From NCBI GenBank assembly GCA_026770025.1, contig JAMXDE010000018.1:1178001-1242000 (forward strand): 64,000 nt of DNA, given 5' to 3'. Origin of the DNA: Craspedostauros australis (lineage: Eukaryota > Bacillariophyta > Bacillariophyceae > Mastogloiales > Achnanthaceae). Made by a program: the position numbers and the translations under genes. Under the pieces are notes generated by a model, which was given only the letters and a program-made list of their open reading frames with translations, was not told where the DNA came from and made no database searches. Positions 10,854 to 21,778 of this stretch are shown here, piece by piece. The first letter of the stretch is position 1. Each line of letters starts with the position of its first letter.

Positions 10854-11981
10854 GCTTTGTGTCTGCCTGATGGTGTGAAGTTATTGCAATGGTTGGTTGG
10901 TTGGTTGGTTGGTGAGTGAGCGATGGTTGGGCAGTCACCTGGTTGGTTGGAAGAGGAGGGAGATGGCTCTTTCTCTTGGGCGGGCGGTTACTCGTTCGCT
11001 CTCTTCGTGTGGATTGGGTCGTGCTATTTTGCGCAGTTGTTGTGGATGGTGTTGTCGGAGGGATGATTGAGATTGAGAGCTGTTGGTCGCGATTGTGCCG
11101 CGGTAAGTGAAGTTTGGGATGGAAGTTTGTTGCGTTGTCTCTCCTTGTTCGTTTGTTCCTTTCTCTTCATTCCTTGTTGAGAAGAGGATCACATCTGCGT
11201 GGTGGCATTCGGGTGGGATCTCTTTTGCTGCTCCTCCACGTGATTTTCCCCTTCGTTTCGGATTTCGTACGGCATGATCAGTAGCTTTTTGTACCGCGAC
11301 AGAGGCAACACCCACAAGAACCTGCTGCCAACAGCGACGGTTGCCACCAAAAACCACGAGTGACCAGCATGGCTGCGCGCACGGAAGAGGCGAGGGCGAG
11401 CGCAAAAAAGCACACCACCAACAACGGCATCAAGTTCCGCACTGGAGTGAAGTTTGCAGTGTGTTTCTCTGTGCACTTGTGTCTGTCTCCGACACCGAAA
11501 AATCGGCTTTGTTGTGTCACGAGCCGATGGTACTGAGATGTACGTGGAGCCAATCAGAAGCGTGGAAGACGTTCCGTTTGATTGTTCACAAGACGTTATA
11601 ATACGGTTGAATAATGTTTTAGTCAAAGCGGTCGATGCGATTGTTCATGAAATTGCTATCCACGACTCAACGTCGCCATTCACCAACAACGAATGGGGAG
11701 ACACGACACAGAGTCAAGCCAACACCAACGACGGAGACACACCCATCACCTCACTGCAGCAACCATTGGTGCGCCCGCATTGGCCATCCTCGCTGTATAG
11801 GTAGTGCATGGTATTGGTATGCCAACAATTGAAGGGTTGCACTGTCATTGCGCCAACCCACACTCCTATACGCCACAACGCACCACACATCTCTCATTGC
11901 GCATTGCATGACGCATGACGCAGTACGCTACCATACACCGGCTCAAGATAGAAGGATCGAAGGGTGCCAAATGGTCGGGCA
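10854..11981. other. Divergent intergenic region
   Basis: Lies between the minus-strand SQ-rich protein and the plus-strand exostosin, so it should hold two promoters. It begins with a GGTTGGTTGGTTGGTT repeat at about 10889-10915. Several minus-strand frames of 140-156 residues are open, but none has a recognisable motif or a clear splice partner. Confidence 0.45.
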
Positions 11982-13748
11982 ATGAATGGTGATGGCAAAA
12001 CAATACCTCGTGCTCGTATGGGTACTTTGAAACGTACCAGTAATCATCATGCAAAGTGCAAGCAAAGCAGGATGATCATTGCCTTGGCAGTCGCACTCAT
12101 GATAGTTGCGCTGATGCCGGGCGTGTATATTCATGTCCTCCTGCCACATGATGATGACCCTTCCGTAGTCCGCGATGTCATGCCTCGCTGGCACACGCAG
12201 CATCAAGCATTGCATCAAGAATTGCATCAAGAATTGGCCCAGCAACAACCATCGATGTCGTTGCCACCATTTCATGGATCACCGAATGCACTTCAGGTCC
12301 CGTTCTACATCTACGATGACATTGATTTCGATTGGTCGAACATGACTTTCGACGGCGTGCCATTTCGGGAGATGCCAGGCGAGTTGGACTTCAAGCATCA
12401 CGATGATTACTGGTTCTATTTCGCGGCGCAGAACCACCCCATGCGCACCTTGGAACCCTCCGAGGCCCAGCTCTTCTTCGTGCCGATGCTTTGGAACTGG
12501 GTGGTGACCTTTCCGAACAAAACAGTCTGCACGACGACGTACGATCCAAAATCCCCTCTGCCTCAGATCTCCAACTACACCGAATACAACGATGCGTTCT
12601 GTGTCAATTTGACAAGCTCGGACGTGTTTGAGATGAATCGAAGGCAGGGCCTACTGCGACTGCTGAATCGTGCTGACGAGGCACTGGGGCGGTCACCGTG
12701 GTTTCAACGGAACGGTGGCAAGGATCATGTCCTCGTGGCCTCGCATCCGAATGCGTATTCGAAGATCGAACCCTTGCTCAAGCCGACACGTCGGACGAAG
12801 GCGCAGCGCCTAAAGGAAAGACGGGAGAAGTACTGGATCTACCGTCAATTCCCGAGTCTGTTCAAAGCCATTGCTTCGGCTCTAGGCCCCTACTACGGAG
12901 ATGAATCATCACCATGCTACAGGCAAGAGTGGAGGTACGAGACGCTGTCCAACCTGCTCCACTGCCATCACATTGCGTTCGAATCGAGCATGGCCATTGC
13001 GGATGAGACAACTGAGTACATGCATCAACACCAACATGGGCATACAAATGAGCATCAACATGAGCCTCTGCATGAACATGGACATCTGCAACTGCGGCAG
13101 CTGCAGCAGTCGCTGCAATGGCAGGATGCACCTGTCAAACGACGAAATCATCCACCGAACGCTGTCGATTCCACATCGCATGGATGCACCTTGTCTGATG
13201 ACGATCGACTTAGGATCCCCTCGTTCTACATTGGCACCGCGTGCGAACATGAACCGCTCGGCAACAAGATCTACGACTTCTCCATGATCGCGTCGATCAA
13301 CGTGGACGATCCGAACTTCCACGATCGAATGCATTTGTGCGACTGGCTGCGACAGGGAAACTATTCGGTAGGTGCGTGTGGAAAAGGGATCCAGTGCCCA
13401 ACCCTGGCCAAATCAAAGTACGGCTTTCACGTCCGCGGCGATACTTGGGGCGCCAATCGGCTCATGGACACTGTCATGTCGGGTACGGTGCCCATCTTCA
13501 CTGCGCCCCAACAGTACGACATCATGCCGCCCTTCGTGCCGTGGAAGGAGCTGTCCTATTTCGCCAACATGACGAATCAACAAACCTTCATCAAATCGAT
13601 CGAATACATCCTCAGCCAACCGGATTCCGAATACCAGCGCAAAGCTGCATTGGTCGAAGCCTACCAGCCGCTATTTGATCATCGACAACCCTATCAGATG
13701 GATCTGTATCTCACAGAAGTTGCGAAGCGTCTTGGTATGCAGCAATAA
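11982..13748 (+). CDS. Exostosin-like glycosyltransferase (GT47 type), type II membrane protein
   Basis: Predicted 588 residues from the ATG at 11982; the ATG at 12018 is an alternative start. A basic N-terminus is followed by one hydrophobic segment (IIALAVALMIVALMPGVYI, about residues 31-49), the signal anchor of a Golgi type II enzyme. The lumenal part has the exostosin layout: FYIYDD near residue 107, SEAQLFFVPMLW, a middle region with DHVLVASHP, and a C-terminal nucleotide-sugar-binding part with YGFHVRGDTWGANRLMD, SGTVPIF and the PPF-PW segment. Such enzymes transfer sugars onto cell-wall or secreted glycans; donor and acceptor cannot be read from sequence. Unusual: a His-rich insertion around residues 347-372 (repeated HQH, HGH, HEH) between the two halves, absent from typical exostosins and possibly metal-binding. 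Single exon. Confidence 0.88.
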   Translation: MNGDGKTIPRARMGTLKRTSNHHAKCKQSRMIIALAVALMIVALMPGVYIHVLLPHDDDPSVVRDVMPRWHTQHQALHQELHQELAQQQPSMSLPPFHGSPNALQVPFYIYDDIDFDWSNMTFDGVPFREMPGELDFKHHDDYWFYFAAQNHPMRTLEPSEAQLFFVPMLWNWVVTFPNKTVCTTTYDPKSPLPQISNYTEYNDAFCVNLTSSDVFEMNRRQGLLRLLNRADEALGRSPWFQRNGGKDHVLVASHPNAYSKIEPLLKPTRRTKAQRLKERREKYWIYRQFPSLFKAIASALGPYYGDESSPCYRQEWRYETLSNLLHCHHIAFESSMAIADETTEYMHQHQHGHTNEHQHEPLHEHGHLQLRQLQQSLQWQDAPVKRRNHPPNAVDSTSHGCTLSDDDRLRIPSFYIGTACEHEPLGNKIYDFSMIASINVDDPNFHDRMHLCDWLRQGNYSVGACGKGIQCPTLAKSKYGFHVRGDTWGANRLMDTVMSGTVPIFTAPQQYDIMPPFVPWKELSYFANMTNQQTFIKSIEYILSQPDSEYQRKAALVEAYQPLFDHRQPYQMDLYLTEVAKRLGMQQ

Positions 13749-14322
13749 TAATCAAGGAGCATAACTTTGGATTGCATGGTACCACATCGAACACGATGCA
13801 GCTTTCAAGCGGTGTACCGTATATTCAACAAGGTATAATATTATACACATACTATATTTTATGATGTTGCTCCTCTCCCAATAGTCGTCCTCGTATCATG
13901 TTTCTCAAGTTTGCAAGTTGTCTACTCTACACTCATTGGTCTTGGCAGTCGCCAGATTTGCTGTGAAGTACAGATACAGTCTCAACTAGACATTCTCAAC
14001 CACAACAACAACGTGGCGCACCAGCGTATCTTTTTGGCATCAACCGAATCGCACTTCCAGATGATGATTCAGAACAGGATGGATCCGATGACGATGATCG
14101 CTGGCACTTGATTGCTCTCTTTGGCACCACCGAAATCGACCAGAGGCCGAACCGAACAGACGACTCTGCTCTCTGTGAGCGACGTACGACGCACACATCG
14201 CAGGTATTGCAAGACACACACGCACAAGTGAGAATAGGCATACTCTTCAGTTGTGCAACCGCATTCGATCGAACGGAATCGACCAACCAAAGAACAAGAA
14301 AAGCAACCAAAGACGCAACATC
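13749..14322. other. Intergenic, no gene seen
   Basis: AT-rich 3' region of the exostosin gene (near-palindromic ATAATATTATAC at about 13840-13860), then the presumed promoter of the lumen-protein gene. No ORF of interest. Confidence 0.45.
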
Positions 14323-14814
14323 ATGAAGATCGGCATCAACATTTCCCTCGCCATGATGGCCGTGGCATCGCCATCCGTCACGGCCTTCCAGCCAAGCACA
14401 AAGGCAACTGTTGCCACCACGAGCAACACCCAGCTGATGGCAACCTCCGACAGACGCGTGTTCTTGGAATCGATCGGTGCGGCCGCTGCATTCCTGACGC
14501 CGCTGGCCGCCAACGCAGAACCGCGTCCCATGTACCTGACCGAACCCACCGATGAATTCAAGGCCAACGAAGCCAAGGCCATGGAGTTCAAGCGACAGCA
14601 GCTGATGGTCAAGAGGGAATTCGCCGCCGCGCTGGAGAAGCTCACAGCAGAGCCCAACAACGCCGAAGCTCTGGTGGACGATCTCAAGATGCTCAAGGCG
14701 TTGGTCGCCAAGACCGGCGGGCTTCCTCTGGGCATCAAGAAGGATGACATGGTGAAGATCATCCGAAGCAAGAAGGCCAAGGGATTTTGGCCGACTGAGG
14801 TTGAGGTTGCGTGA
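14323..14814 (+). CDS. Thylakoid-lumen protein with bipartite plastid and twin-arginine signals
   Basis: 163 residues from the ATG at 14323 (context ACATCATGAA). Residues 1-21 form an ER signal peptide whose predicted cleavage falls before Phe22 (TA-FQP), the hallmark of plastid import in algae with secondary red plastids. A Thr/Ser/Ala-rich transit region follows. Residues 43-65 are a second signal with twin Arg44-Arg45, a hydrophobic Ala/Leu core and an A-N-A cleavage site, so Tat export to the thylakoid lumen is expected. The mature part (about 98 residues from EPRPMYL) is charged and probably all-helical, ending in a GGLPLGIKKDD / KAKGFWPTEVEVA block. Size and helix content are compatible with small photosystem II extrinsic proteins (PsbQ/Psb31 kind), but I cannot assign it to one. 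Single exon. Confidence 0.85.
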   Translation: MKIGINISLAMMAVASPSVTAFQPSTKATVATTSNTQLMATSDRRVFLESIGAAAAFLTPLAANAEPRPMYLTEPTDEFKANEAKAMEFKRQQLMVKREFAAALEKLTAEPNNAEALVDDLKMLKALVAKTGGLPLGIKKDDMVKIIRSKKAKGFWPTEVEVA

Positions 14815-16037
14815 GTTCATCGTGCTGTACTCTGTCGTATAGGCTTGTCTTGTCTTGGATAGCACTGTTGCTGATGGTGATGGTGATGTTGATGGCACTC
14901 GTGACACTTGTTTCGGCTGTGGAAGTGGATGAGTTGCACATGTGCTATTGGGTCGCGTTGACCACCACGTTTCTAATTGCCCTTGTTGATCCCATTGCAT
15001 TTGGATTGCGTTGCATTCTATCTCCCATCTATTCGTTCATTCAACCATTCGTACGCCCTCGCACCATTTGATGTCCCGCGCAGTTACCAAAGTCTGATTG
15101 CCGAAATCGCCTTCCAACAGAGTCCAAACATGGACAAGGAATTTGGCAATCCATACCAATAAGCTGCTTGCTTGTCTTCGTGCTTGCTTGTTTCCACGCA
15201 AACAAAGTTAGATGGGCATGAAAGACAACTGGAGAGCTCTGCTCCTCCTCCAGACACCACACGAAGTGTGTGGCACGTGTGCTGGTTGTTTGGCGGCGGC
15301 AATTCGCGCATGGTGTTTGTCTGATGCCACACCATCCACACAGTCACGTCGACAAACAAATGTAAGCAATCGCAGAGGAACTCGGCCACACAGAAGGATG
15401 AAACAATGAAACAATCACCCTCTAAAGACAACAGACCGATTGAAGCTACCTACAATACGATTTGCGAAGAGAGACAGAGAGAGACAAGATTCTAGAAAGA
15501 GCATCACGCTGTGACCGCGCGTGTACTCTTGAGTGTTGATCTTTGCTCATGCTCAGCTTGCAGATTGAGGAGAAGGGTTGGAATGCAGTATGATCATAGC
15601 AACCAAACACGGAGTGCCTGTACTCGTACTTGTGCACTGAGTTGTAAATAGTAGCCAGAGCTGCAAGTCTACCACCGTGTGGTCTAGCGAGCTACGACCC
15701 TACTAGAGTACTGAAATAGCGCCGAATGATCCCCAATGCCGCTCAAAAATTCAAAAACAAAATCGGAAGTCTCACACACAAAAGCACGAAAACGACAACA
15801 ACAACCCACCCAACAACTTCACGCAACAACGAGTAGAGGTGGTGGAGAATACTCGCACCAACACAACCAGACCAAACCGTTTTGGCCAACACTGCCATCC
15901 TCAAGAGGCAATAGAAACCCAAGCAACGCCGCCCCAAGCCACCACCATTTGCCAACAGTCCGAACGAAGCAGAGCATTCTGAATCAGAGACAGCAAGCAA
16001 CAGACAAGAAGAGGCATCGCGAATCCAAGGCATCAAC
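14815..16037. other. Intergenic, no gene seen
   Basis: About 1.2 kb between two plus-strand genes. A plus-strand frame at 14811-15071 encodes hydrophobic runs but has poor context and no family resemblance. The last 300 bases are CA-rich and probably promoter/5' UTR of the next gene. Confidence 0.4.
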
Positions 16038-19000
16038 ATGGAAGCCAACGAGGCGATAGCGGACAATCAGGATTACGCCCTGCGCTTCGAGGATCTGACT
16101 GTGGACGATGATCTGCCGCTCCTCGATCGCATCGTGCGGTACTGCCGTTCTGGCATTGCCCTGCAGCGTCTTGTGCATGTCAAGATGATGGCGGAGACTG
16201 CGGAGGTTGTGGGGTAAGCAAGCGACGTTGCATTTCTGGTTGTTATGCATCGTCTGAGGCAATCGCTGCGTGCAAAGCACCTATCGCATTGGTTGGCTTG
16301 TTGTTTGATGGACTGGCATCCAATGACATGGAACGATGGATGGGGAACTGCCAACAGTTTGTGCAACAGCCGCTGCATCTTATCATATCGAACACAATGC
16401 AATGTGCAATACAATGTGCAATGCGATGTGCAAAGCTATGAATCACAATCACATTGAAATGATGACACTTATCATTGAGACATCCACACACACACACACG
16501 CAGTTCGCAACGCAGTATGCAACCACCTCATTTTTTGAAGTTTCCACTCCATCTCACCCATTCATCCTCATCACGCATCACAACACTGCAGAACACGAGC
16601 GACACTGGCAACATTGGTCCCGTTGCTGGGACCGCTGGTGGCCGATCCAGAGTCAGTCATTCGCCAGCATTTGGCGGCCCAGCTCTTGCCGCTCAGCATC
16701 GTCGCCATGGTCACGAACGTGGGACATGGCAAGCCTCACAAGGTGGAGCAGATGCAGGCAAAGCCATCCATACGAAAGGAATACGATCCGCAGGGATATG
16801 CTGTCGTTACCAGCGACGTCGTCTCCTTCCTCAATGCGCTCATCACGGATGCAGATGTCGATGTCCGACGATCGGCATCGGAATCCCTGGCCGGCCTCGC
16901 CCTGCACATCCGCCGGGAGGATGTCGGTCATGCCATCCTCCCCATACCGCTGAGGCTCGCCAATTCGAACCACAACCAGGATGCCCTCATCGAGGAGCTC
17001 AAAATCACAGCCGCGAATCTGCTTGCGGAACTCGGAGGGGCCGGGGAGAGCGGCGCCATCACCACCAACGTTGTCCGCGACTCCATTCTCCCTACAGTCC
17101 TTTCCCTATGCCAGGATCCAGGTCTCAGGGTCAGACGCGCCGCCGCGCAGGCGTTGCCGCGTGTACTGGGAGGCACAACCTTGGAGGATGCAAGGACGAG
17201 AATCGTTCCCGCCTTCATCAAGCTCAGCAAGGACGAAGTTTACAGAGTGCGCAAAAGCACAGGCGAATGTCTCGTGGATATGAGCCGCTCGCTCATGATC
17301 CTGGCAGGTAAGGAAACGGACGGAGACAAGCTCAACGCGGTCAACCAGCTCAGGCGCGAGGCCCTGCTGCCAATCGCCGAAAGTCTGCTGGGCGACTCCA
17401 ACAAATTCGTTCGTCATGGTATGATGCAGTTTTTGGGACCATTCCTGGCGTCCTTCTACCCCTATGTGGATTCGGCGCTGCATCACATCCTTCCCGCAGA
17501 CTCGGAGTCCGACGGGAGCAACCACAGCGGCATCGTGGCGCAGTTCTTCCCGCACGCAAGCAGCATGGTCAGCAGGTTAAATTCGTCCGCTGCAGCCACC
17601 ACCAGTTCGCCAACCCCAACCATCGCCACCAACGGACAGCAGGAGCCGGAGATTTCGGAAGAGGACAGGCTGCGTCAGGCCTTGCCATTGTTCATCACCA
17701 CCAACCGCGCCTCGACCGTCTCGCTGGAGGCGGTGGTCGCGCATCGCAGAAAGCACGCGCCGGATCCGCGGGACATCGAAGCGATCAAGGCCTCGTTGCT
17801 GGGCCATTTCGTGGGGCTAGCGCGTGTCAGCACGGGGGACAACAACACCGATGCCGAGATGAGAGTGTACTGCGCATACTCTTACCCTGCGGTGGTCTTG
17901 CTGCTGGGACCAGAAAATTGGGAGGGCGATCTAAAGGACTGCTTCATCCGATTGCTCAATCCCAACCACGGGACGGAGAATGAGAAGGAAGCTGCTGTCC
18001 CGCCGCTCCCCGTCAAGCGTTGTTTGGCCTCCAGTTTGCACACCGTGGCGCATGTCCTTGGTCCGGAAATCGCCGCAGCAGATGTCATGCCGATCTTCCT
18101 CGGTCACTTCCTGAAGGACACGGATGAATCCGTCAGGCTCAACATGATCCGCAACTTCCCGACGCTGTTGTCGCTCCTGAAGCACTCCTACCGGAGTCAG
18201 TACCTGCTCAAATGGTGCGAGACGCTCAAGGGTGATGAGATTCTCGGCGCGGTGAAACGAAGTGCGACAAACCCGTTCGTGCTAAATTGGAGACAGCGCG
18301 ATTACGTCTCCAGAAGTATGCCGGGGCTCATCGGCATGGTGGACCCCTTGTTCGTGTACACGCATCTGTGGCCGCTGGTCAAGTCGTTGCTGTCCGACTC
18401 CATCAGCGTGGTGCGCGAGGATGCCATCTGGGCCATCCCCATGCTCCTGCGGTCCTTCTGCAGCCACACGGTGAAGGCATTCGAAAAGGTGTCGGACAGC
18501 GGCAAGGTCGATCCCAAGTGGACGGCATCGGCGTGCCAAGAGGTCATTGCATGGCTCAAGGAGAAGCTGCTCAACATCACACCCACGCGCAGCGGTAAGA
18601 CCAACTTCAATGATCGGCAGCTGTACATTCAGATTTGCGGCACGGTGGCATTGGCCATCCGTTTCGGCGAAGGCAGCGTGAAGCCGAACGACCTCGTCAG
18701 CGACTTGACCAACAAATTCCAATCCATGCTGACCACATCCGGCAGCGGCAAAAAGTCATCGCAGACCACCTCCATACCGTACCAAAGTCTCTCGAGCGCC
18801 GAAGTCAAGCACCTCAAACAGATACTGATCAAAGACATGCTGCTGATGGCTCTGGAATACAAGGACGACCGCGTCAGCAACGTGCGATTGACGCTCATGA
18901 AGGTCTTGCATCTAATCCCCAAGACCATGCACTTCACCGCCATGGTCGAAGTGCTGCAAGCGCTCGAGGAAGAGCATGAAACTTGGGAGACCTTCCACGG

Positions 19001-19166
19001 CGTCTCCGACAGCACGACCCCGCCGCCCGCCGTGATCAGCCGACCTGTCGATGTGAAGAAGTTGAATATCGATGGCGACGCTGTCGACGGACGCAAGGGC
19101 AACTCCAAGAAGTCCAGCAGCAGGCGGAAGAAGGGGCAAGAAACAGAATCGATGGCGCACATATAA
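16038..19166 (+). CDS. PPP4R1-like HEAT-repeat regulatory subunit of a PP2A-family phosphatase (2 exons)
   Basis: Exons 16038-16213 and 16592-19166; intron 16214-16591 (donor GTAAGC, acceptor CACTGCAG), phase 2 on both sides, giving 916 residues. Start is the ATG at 16038 (MEANEAIADN). The protein is a superhelical array of HEAT-type repeats: recurring L-P / V-R-x-A patterns such as DVRRSASESLAGL, LRVRRAAAQALPRVLG, YRVRKSTGECLVDM and KFVRHGMMQFLGPFLASF. Length and the repeat series resemble protein phosphatase 4 regulatory subunit 1 (about 950 residues) more than the 65 kDa PP2A A subunit. Such proteins scaffold a catalytic phosphatase subunit. Repeats continue to about residue 850, separated by low-complexity linkers (about 325-345), and the tail is Lys/Ser-rich and basic. 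The family is clear; the PP4 versus PP2A partner is inferred. Confidence 0.85.
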
Positions 19167-19510
19167 AAATTCCAGTTACAGCATTCTACATGTGCACGAG
19201 TAGCTCGTATGTACGGGTTCTGGCCCACAGAGCAGACCAGAGCTTGTGAATTTCTCGCTCGCACGAGTTGTCGAAACAGGGAAACGACTACACTGTTCCC
19301 ATCTTGTACTCGCACCCGTACTCGCAGAGGAGGGCCACACTGACCCTGCTCTATGCTCTTACACAGTTCATTCGTTCGAGAGAGTGGATGCAGCAATCAC
19401 AAGAGGCGTGTCCTAAAAGTATAATACCATACACACAACAAGGATAGACCTCGACTCGCTACTCGCTACTCGCTACGCGTATTGATAGAGTCAGTGTGAA
19501 TGATACCACG
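19167..19510. other. Intergenic, no gene seen
   Basis: 3' region of the HEAT-repeat gene, with TACTCGCTACTCGCTACTCGC-type short repeats at about 19452-19480 just before the next start. No other feature seen. Confidence 0.4.
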
Positions 19511-20380
19511 ATGGCCATGTTGAAGTACACGCACATCGGTGTCAACGCACGAACAACAGACCACAGCAGAAGAACATCACAACAAAAAAGTATCCAAGAA
19601 CGACGCTGCAGTGTTCGTTGCCTGTGGTGGGCGTCAGCCGTCGCCTGCCTCGTTATGACACAAATCACATCCGACATGATCCTCCGCACTGCCAGCACAG
19701 AATCCTCATCGTCGTCGTTGTCCACGCCCACCAAAAAGCAACGACGACGCGTCGATGGTTCCCCCATCATCCCGCGCGATCCCAACGCCAGCACGAAGAC
19801 CGTTTGGCTCATCCGCCATGGACAATCGAAGGGGCAGGTCACCAAACACAACCGCAGGACCGATCCCAACCTGCGCGATTGCGGATTGACCGCGTTGGGC
19901 ATCGAACAGGCGCAGCACATTCCGGAATTGGGACCCGATCTCGTAATCTCGTCCCCGCTGACGCGCGCTTTGCACACTGCCTTGCTGGGATTTCCTCACG
20001 ACGATATCCTTCTGCACTACGATCTGCGCGAAATCGGATCGCGCGTGCCGGAGAACACCCCGCGCGATACGGAGGCCGTGCTCGATGACCTGCGGGAGTC
20101 CATTGTCATCCAAGATGACAAGCCCCGTACAGTCGATACGGAATCGTTGAAGCCGGACCAATGGCCACGCGATGTGTCGCCCAACGTCGTGAAGCGGGAA
20201 CGCACCAAGCGGGTTCTGCGCTGGCTATATTATGATCGAACCGAAACGAAGATCGCCATCGTCTGTCACTTCAACGTCATTCGGAGCCTGCTCAGCTCAT
20301 CATCCGTCCGGCCTGTCAATGCGCAGCCCATTCCGTGCACGCTGTATTCGAACGGTGATCTGGAGGTCGTGGCGGAATGA
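19511..20380 (+). CDS. Histidine phosphatase (phosphoglycerate-mutase family), membrane-anchored
   Basis: 289 residues from the ATG at 19511; the frame opens slightly earlier at a GTG. The N-terminal 35 residues are basic, then one hydrophobic stretch (CLWWASAVACLVM, about residues 38-50) could be a signal anchor. The catalytic signature LIRHGQS lies near residue 100; its His is the phospho-acceptor. NLRDCGLTALGIEQA, then DLVISSPLTRALHTA, give the usual second Arg/Leu-Thr motif. VCHFNVIRSLL near residue 262 supplies the second catalytic His, where the family more often has GHG or SHG. Substrate cannot be predicted: this superfamily covers sugar phosphates, phosphoproteins and inositol phosphates. 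Single exon. Confidence 0.82.
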   Translation: MAMLKYTHIGVNARTTDHSRRTSQQKSIQERRCSVRCLWWASAVACLVMTQITSDMILRTASTESSSSSLSTPTKKQRRRVDGSPIIPRDPNASTKTVWLIRHGQSKGQVTKHNRRTDPNLRDCGLTALGIEQAQHIPELGPDLVISSPLTRALHTALLGFPHDDILLHYDLREIGSRVPENTPRDTEAVLDDLRESIVIQDDKPRTVDTESLKPDQWPRDVSPNVVKRERTKRVLRWLYYDRTETKIAIVCHFNVIRSLLSSSSVRPVNAQPIPCTLYSNGDLEVVAE

Positions 20381-21004
20381 AGGCAGCGATGGATGAGCAC
20401 ACGAACATCAATGAACTTAAGGAACGGCAGAGGAAACCTTCCCCCGCGGAATTGATGATGTAGGTGTGGTTGCACTTGCAGTTATGTGCGAGTAGAATGG
20501 ACATGAAACCCAAGGAAATTGATGGGAACCGACAGATTCTTGAACAAGCAAGGAGTGAAGGGATGCCGCAGAAGCATGGACGGACACCACACCCATTTAG
20601 AGGAGAAGCCTGCGCAAAAGCAGGAGACACAGTGCATGTGAAAGTAATAGGAATATCAGTAGAGTACTATTATACGTACGTACGGCTATGTGTCCTGCAA
20701 GTATGAAAGGAACGGCGTGGAGACTTGGAGAGGAAGGACGTGCATGCGGTTGGGCTTGACGATACCTGAAATCAGTTTGCATTCATGAGACTATGTTCAG
20801 CAGTTAGCCTGGATTCATTTCCTTCTATAGAAATAGTGTATTCCCACGAACTCCCGAATCAACGAAACAAGCGAAATGAATCCACAAACAGGAGCATTTG
20901 TGACACATTGATCAAGACGATTTCGATTGCCCTCTCTCCTCCGAAGAGCCACAAGGTCATCTCCGTTCACCGTCCACCATACTCCAAACGACACTGCAGC
21001 AGTC
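20381..21004. other. Intergenic, no gene seen
   Basis: Downstream of the histidine phosphatase and upstream of a small plus-strand gene. Short frames under 80 residues only; none has coding character that I can support. Confidence 0.4.
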
Positions 21005-21532
21005 ATGTTCATCAAGGCCACGTACACGATAGCGAACGATACGGGAGAGCCGCAGACGCACCAGTTTCAACTGGATGCATCCAATGTGGAGATCCAGCCG
21101 GTTGGGTTGCCAGACAATACGCCTGCCACCAAGGTGAATTCCGGTTCAGTGATTGCAGCGATTGGAGTGGCTGCGGTGTCTAATTCCAACAGTATCTGCC
21201 GTGTATGGATGCTTTCAGTTGCATTGGTGTGCTGCTGCGTCCACCCTACTGTATTGCGTTGCTCACTGCCATGTTTCGCGCGTATCCATTTCATCCCATT
21301 CCTTTCGCAGCCACAAGCCGGCGAGTACAAGTACTCCGGAGTTCATGATCATGGCGACCTGATTCCGCCGATCGAAGATGCCAACGACATGAAGGCGTTG
21401 ATTTCGTGCATGGGGACGTTCAAGAAGGAGAGCGATCAGCTGCTGACCAAGCTGATCGAGGACGAGAAGCTCAAGAAGACGACGGCGTCGGCAGAGGAGA
21501 ATCCGATGAAGCGTCCGAGGGTGGATCAGTAG
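21005..21532 (+). CDS. Small protein, possible KEOPS Gon7-like subunit (2 exons)
   Basis: Exons 21005-21133 and 21311-21532, predicted 116 residues, start ATG at 21005 (MFIKATYTIAND). Intron 21134-21310 is 177 nt, phase 0, ends in a pyrimidine-rich TTTCGCAG and contains no in-frame stop, so the frame is open through it. I call it an intron because its translation is a Cys/Val/Ser-rich hydrophobic run unlike the flanks. The spliced product has a beta-like N-terminus, a GEYKYSGVHDHGDLIPPIED centre, a helix with FKKESDQLLTKLIEDEK, and a basic PMKRPRV tail that could be a nuclear signal. Layout (short beta part, one long helix, disordered basic end) is reminiscent of the KEOPS/EKC subunit Gon7; this is weak and motif-free, so the name is only a suggestion. 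Confidence 0.55.
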   Translation: MFIKATYTIANDTGEPQTHQFQLDASNVEIQPVGLPDNTPATKVNSGSVIAAIGVAAVSNSNSICRVWMLSVALVCCCVHPTVLRCSLPCFARIHFIPFLSQPQAGEYKYSGVHDHGDLIPPIEDANDMKALISCMGTFKKESDQLLTKLIEDEKLKKTTASAEENPMKRPRVDQ

Positions 21533-21778
21533 CAGAGGAGAGCAGAGCACTTGAAGCAACGTGCTAAAGAATCGGAAACTTTTCTTTGATCCACGCCCAC
21601 TAGTGCAACGTCATTCCGTGCTTTGTGGCAGTTGTCTGAATGCTCTGCCATCCCGATCTCTCCTCGTCTTGCGTTTTGGTTACTTTATGTTGCGTTATGC
21701 TTACTTTGGGAGCGCTATTCGCCTCAATTTGCTCTGCTTGGCTGCTCTCGAACCCAAAGCCGGTTGGCTCCGGAATCT

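Noticed and set aside
11189-11626. 145-residue minus-strand ORF upstream of the exostosin gene
   Set aside because: No motif and no splice connection to the minus-strand gene at 10853.
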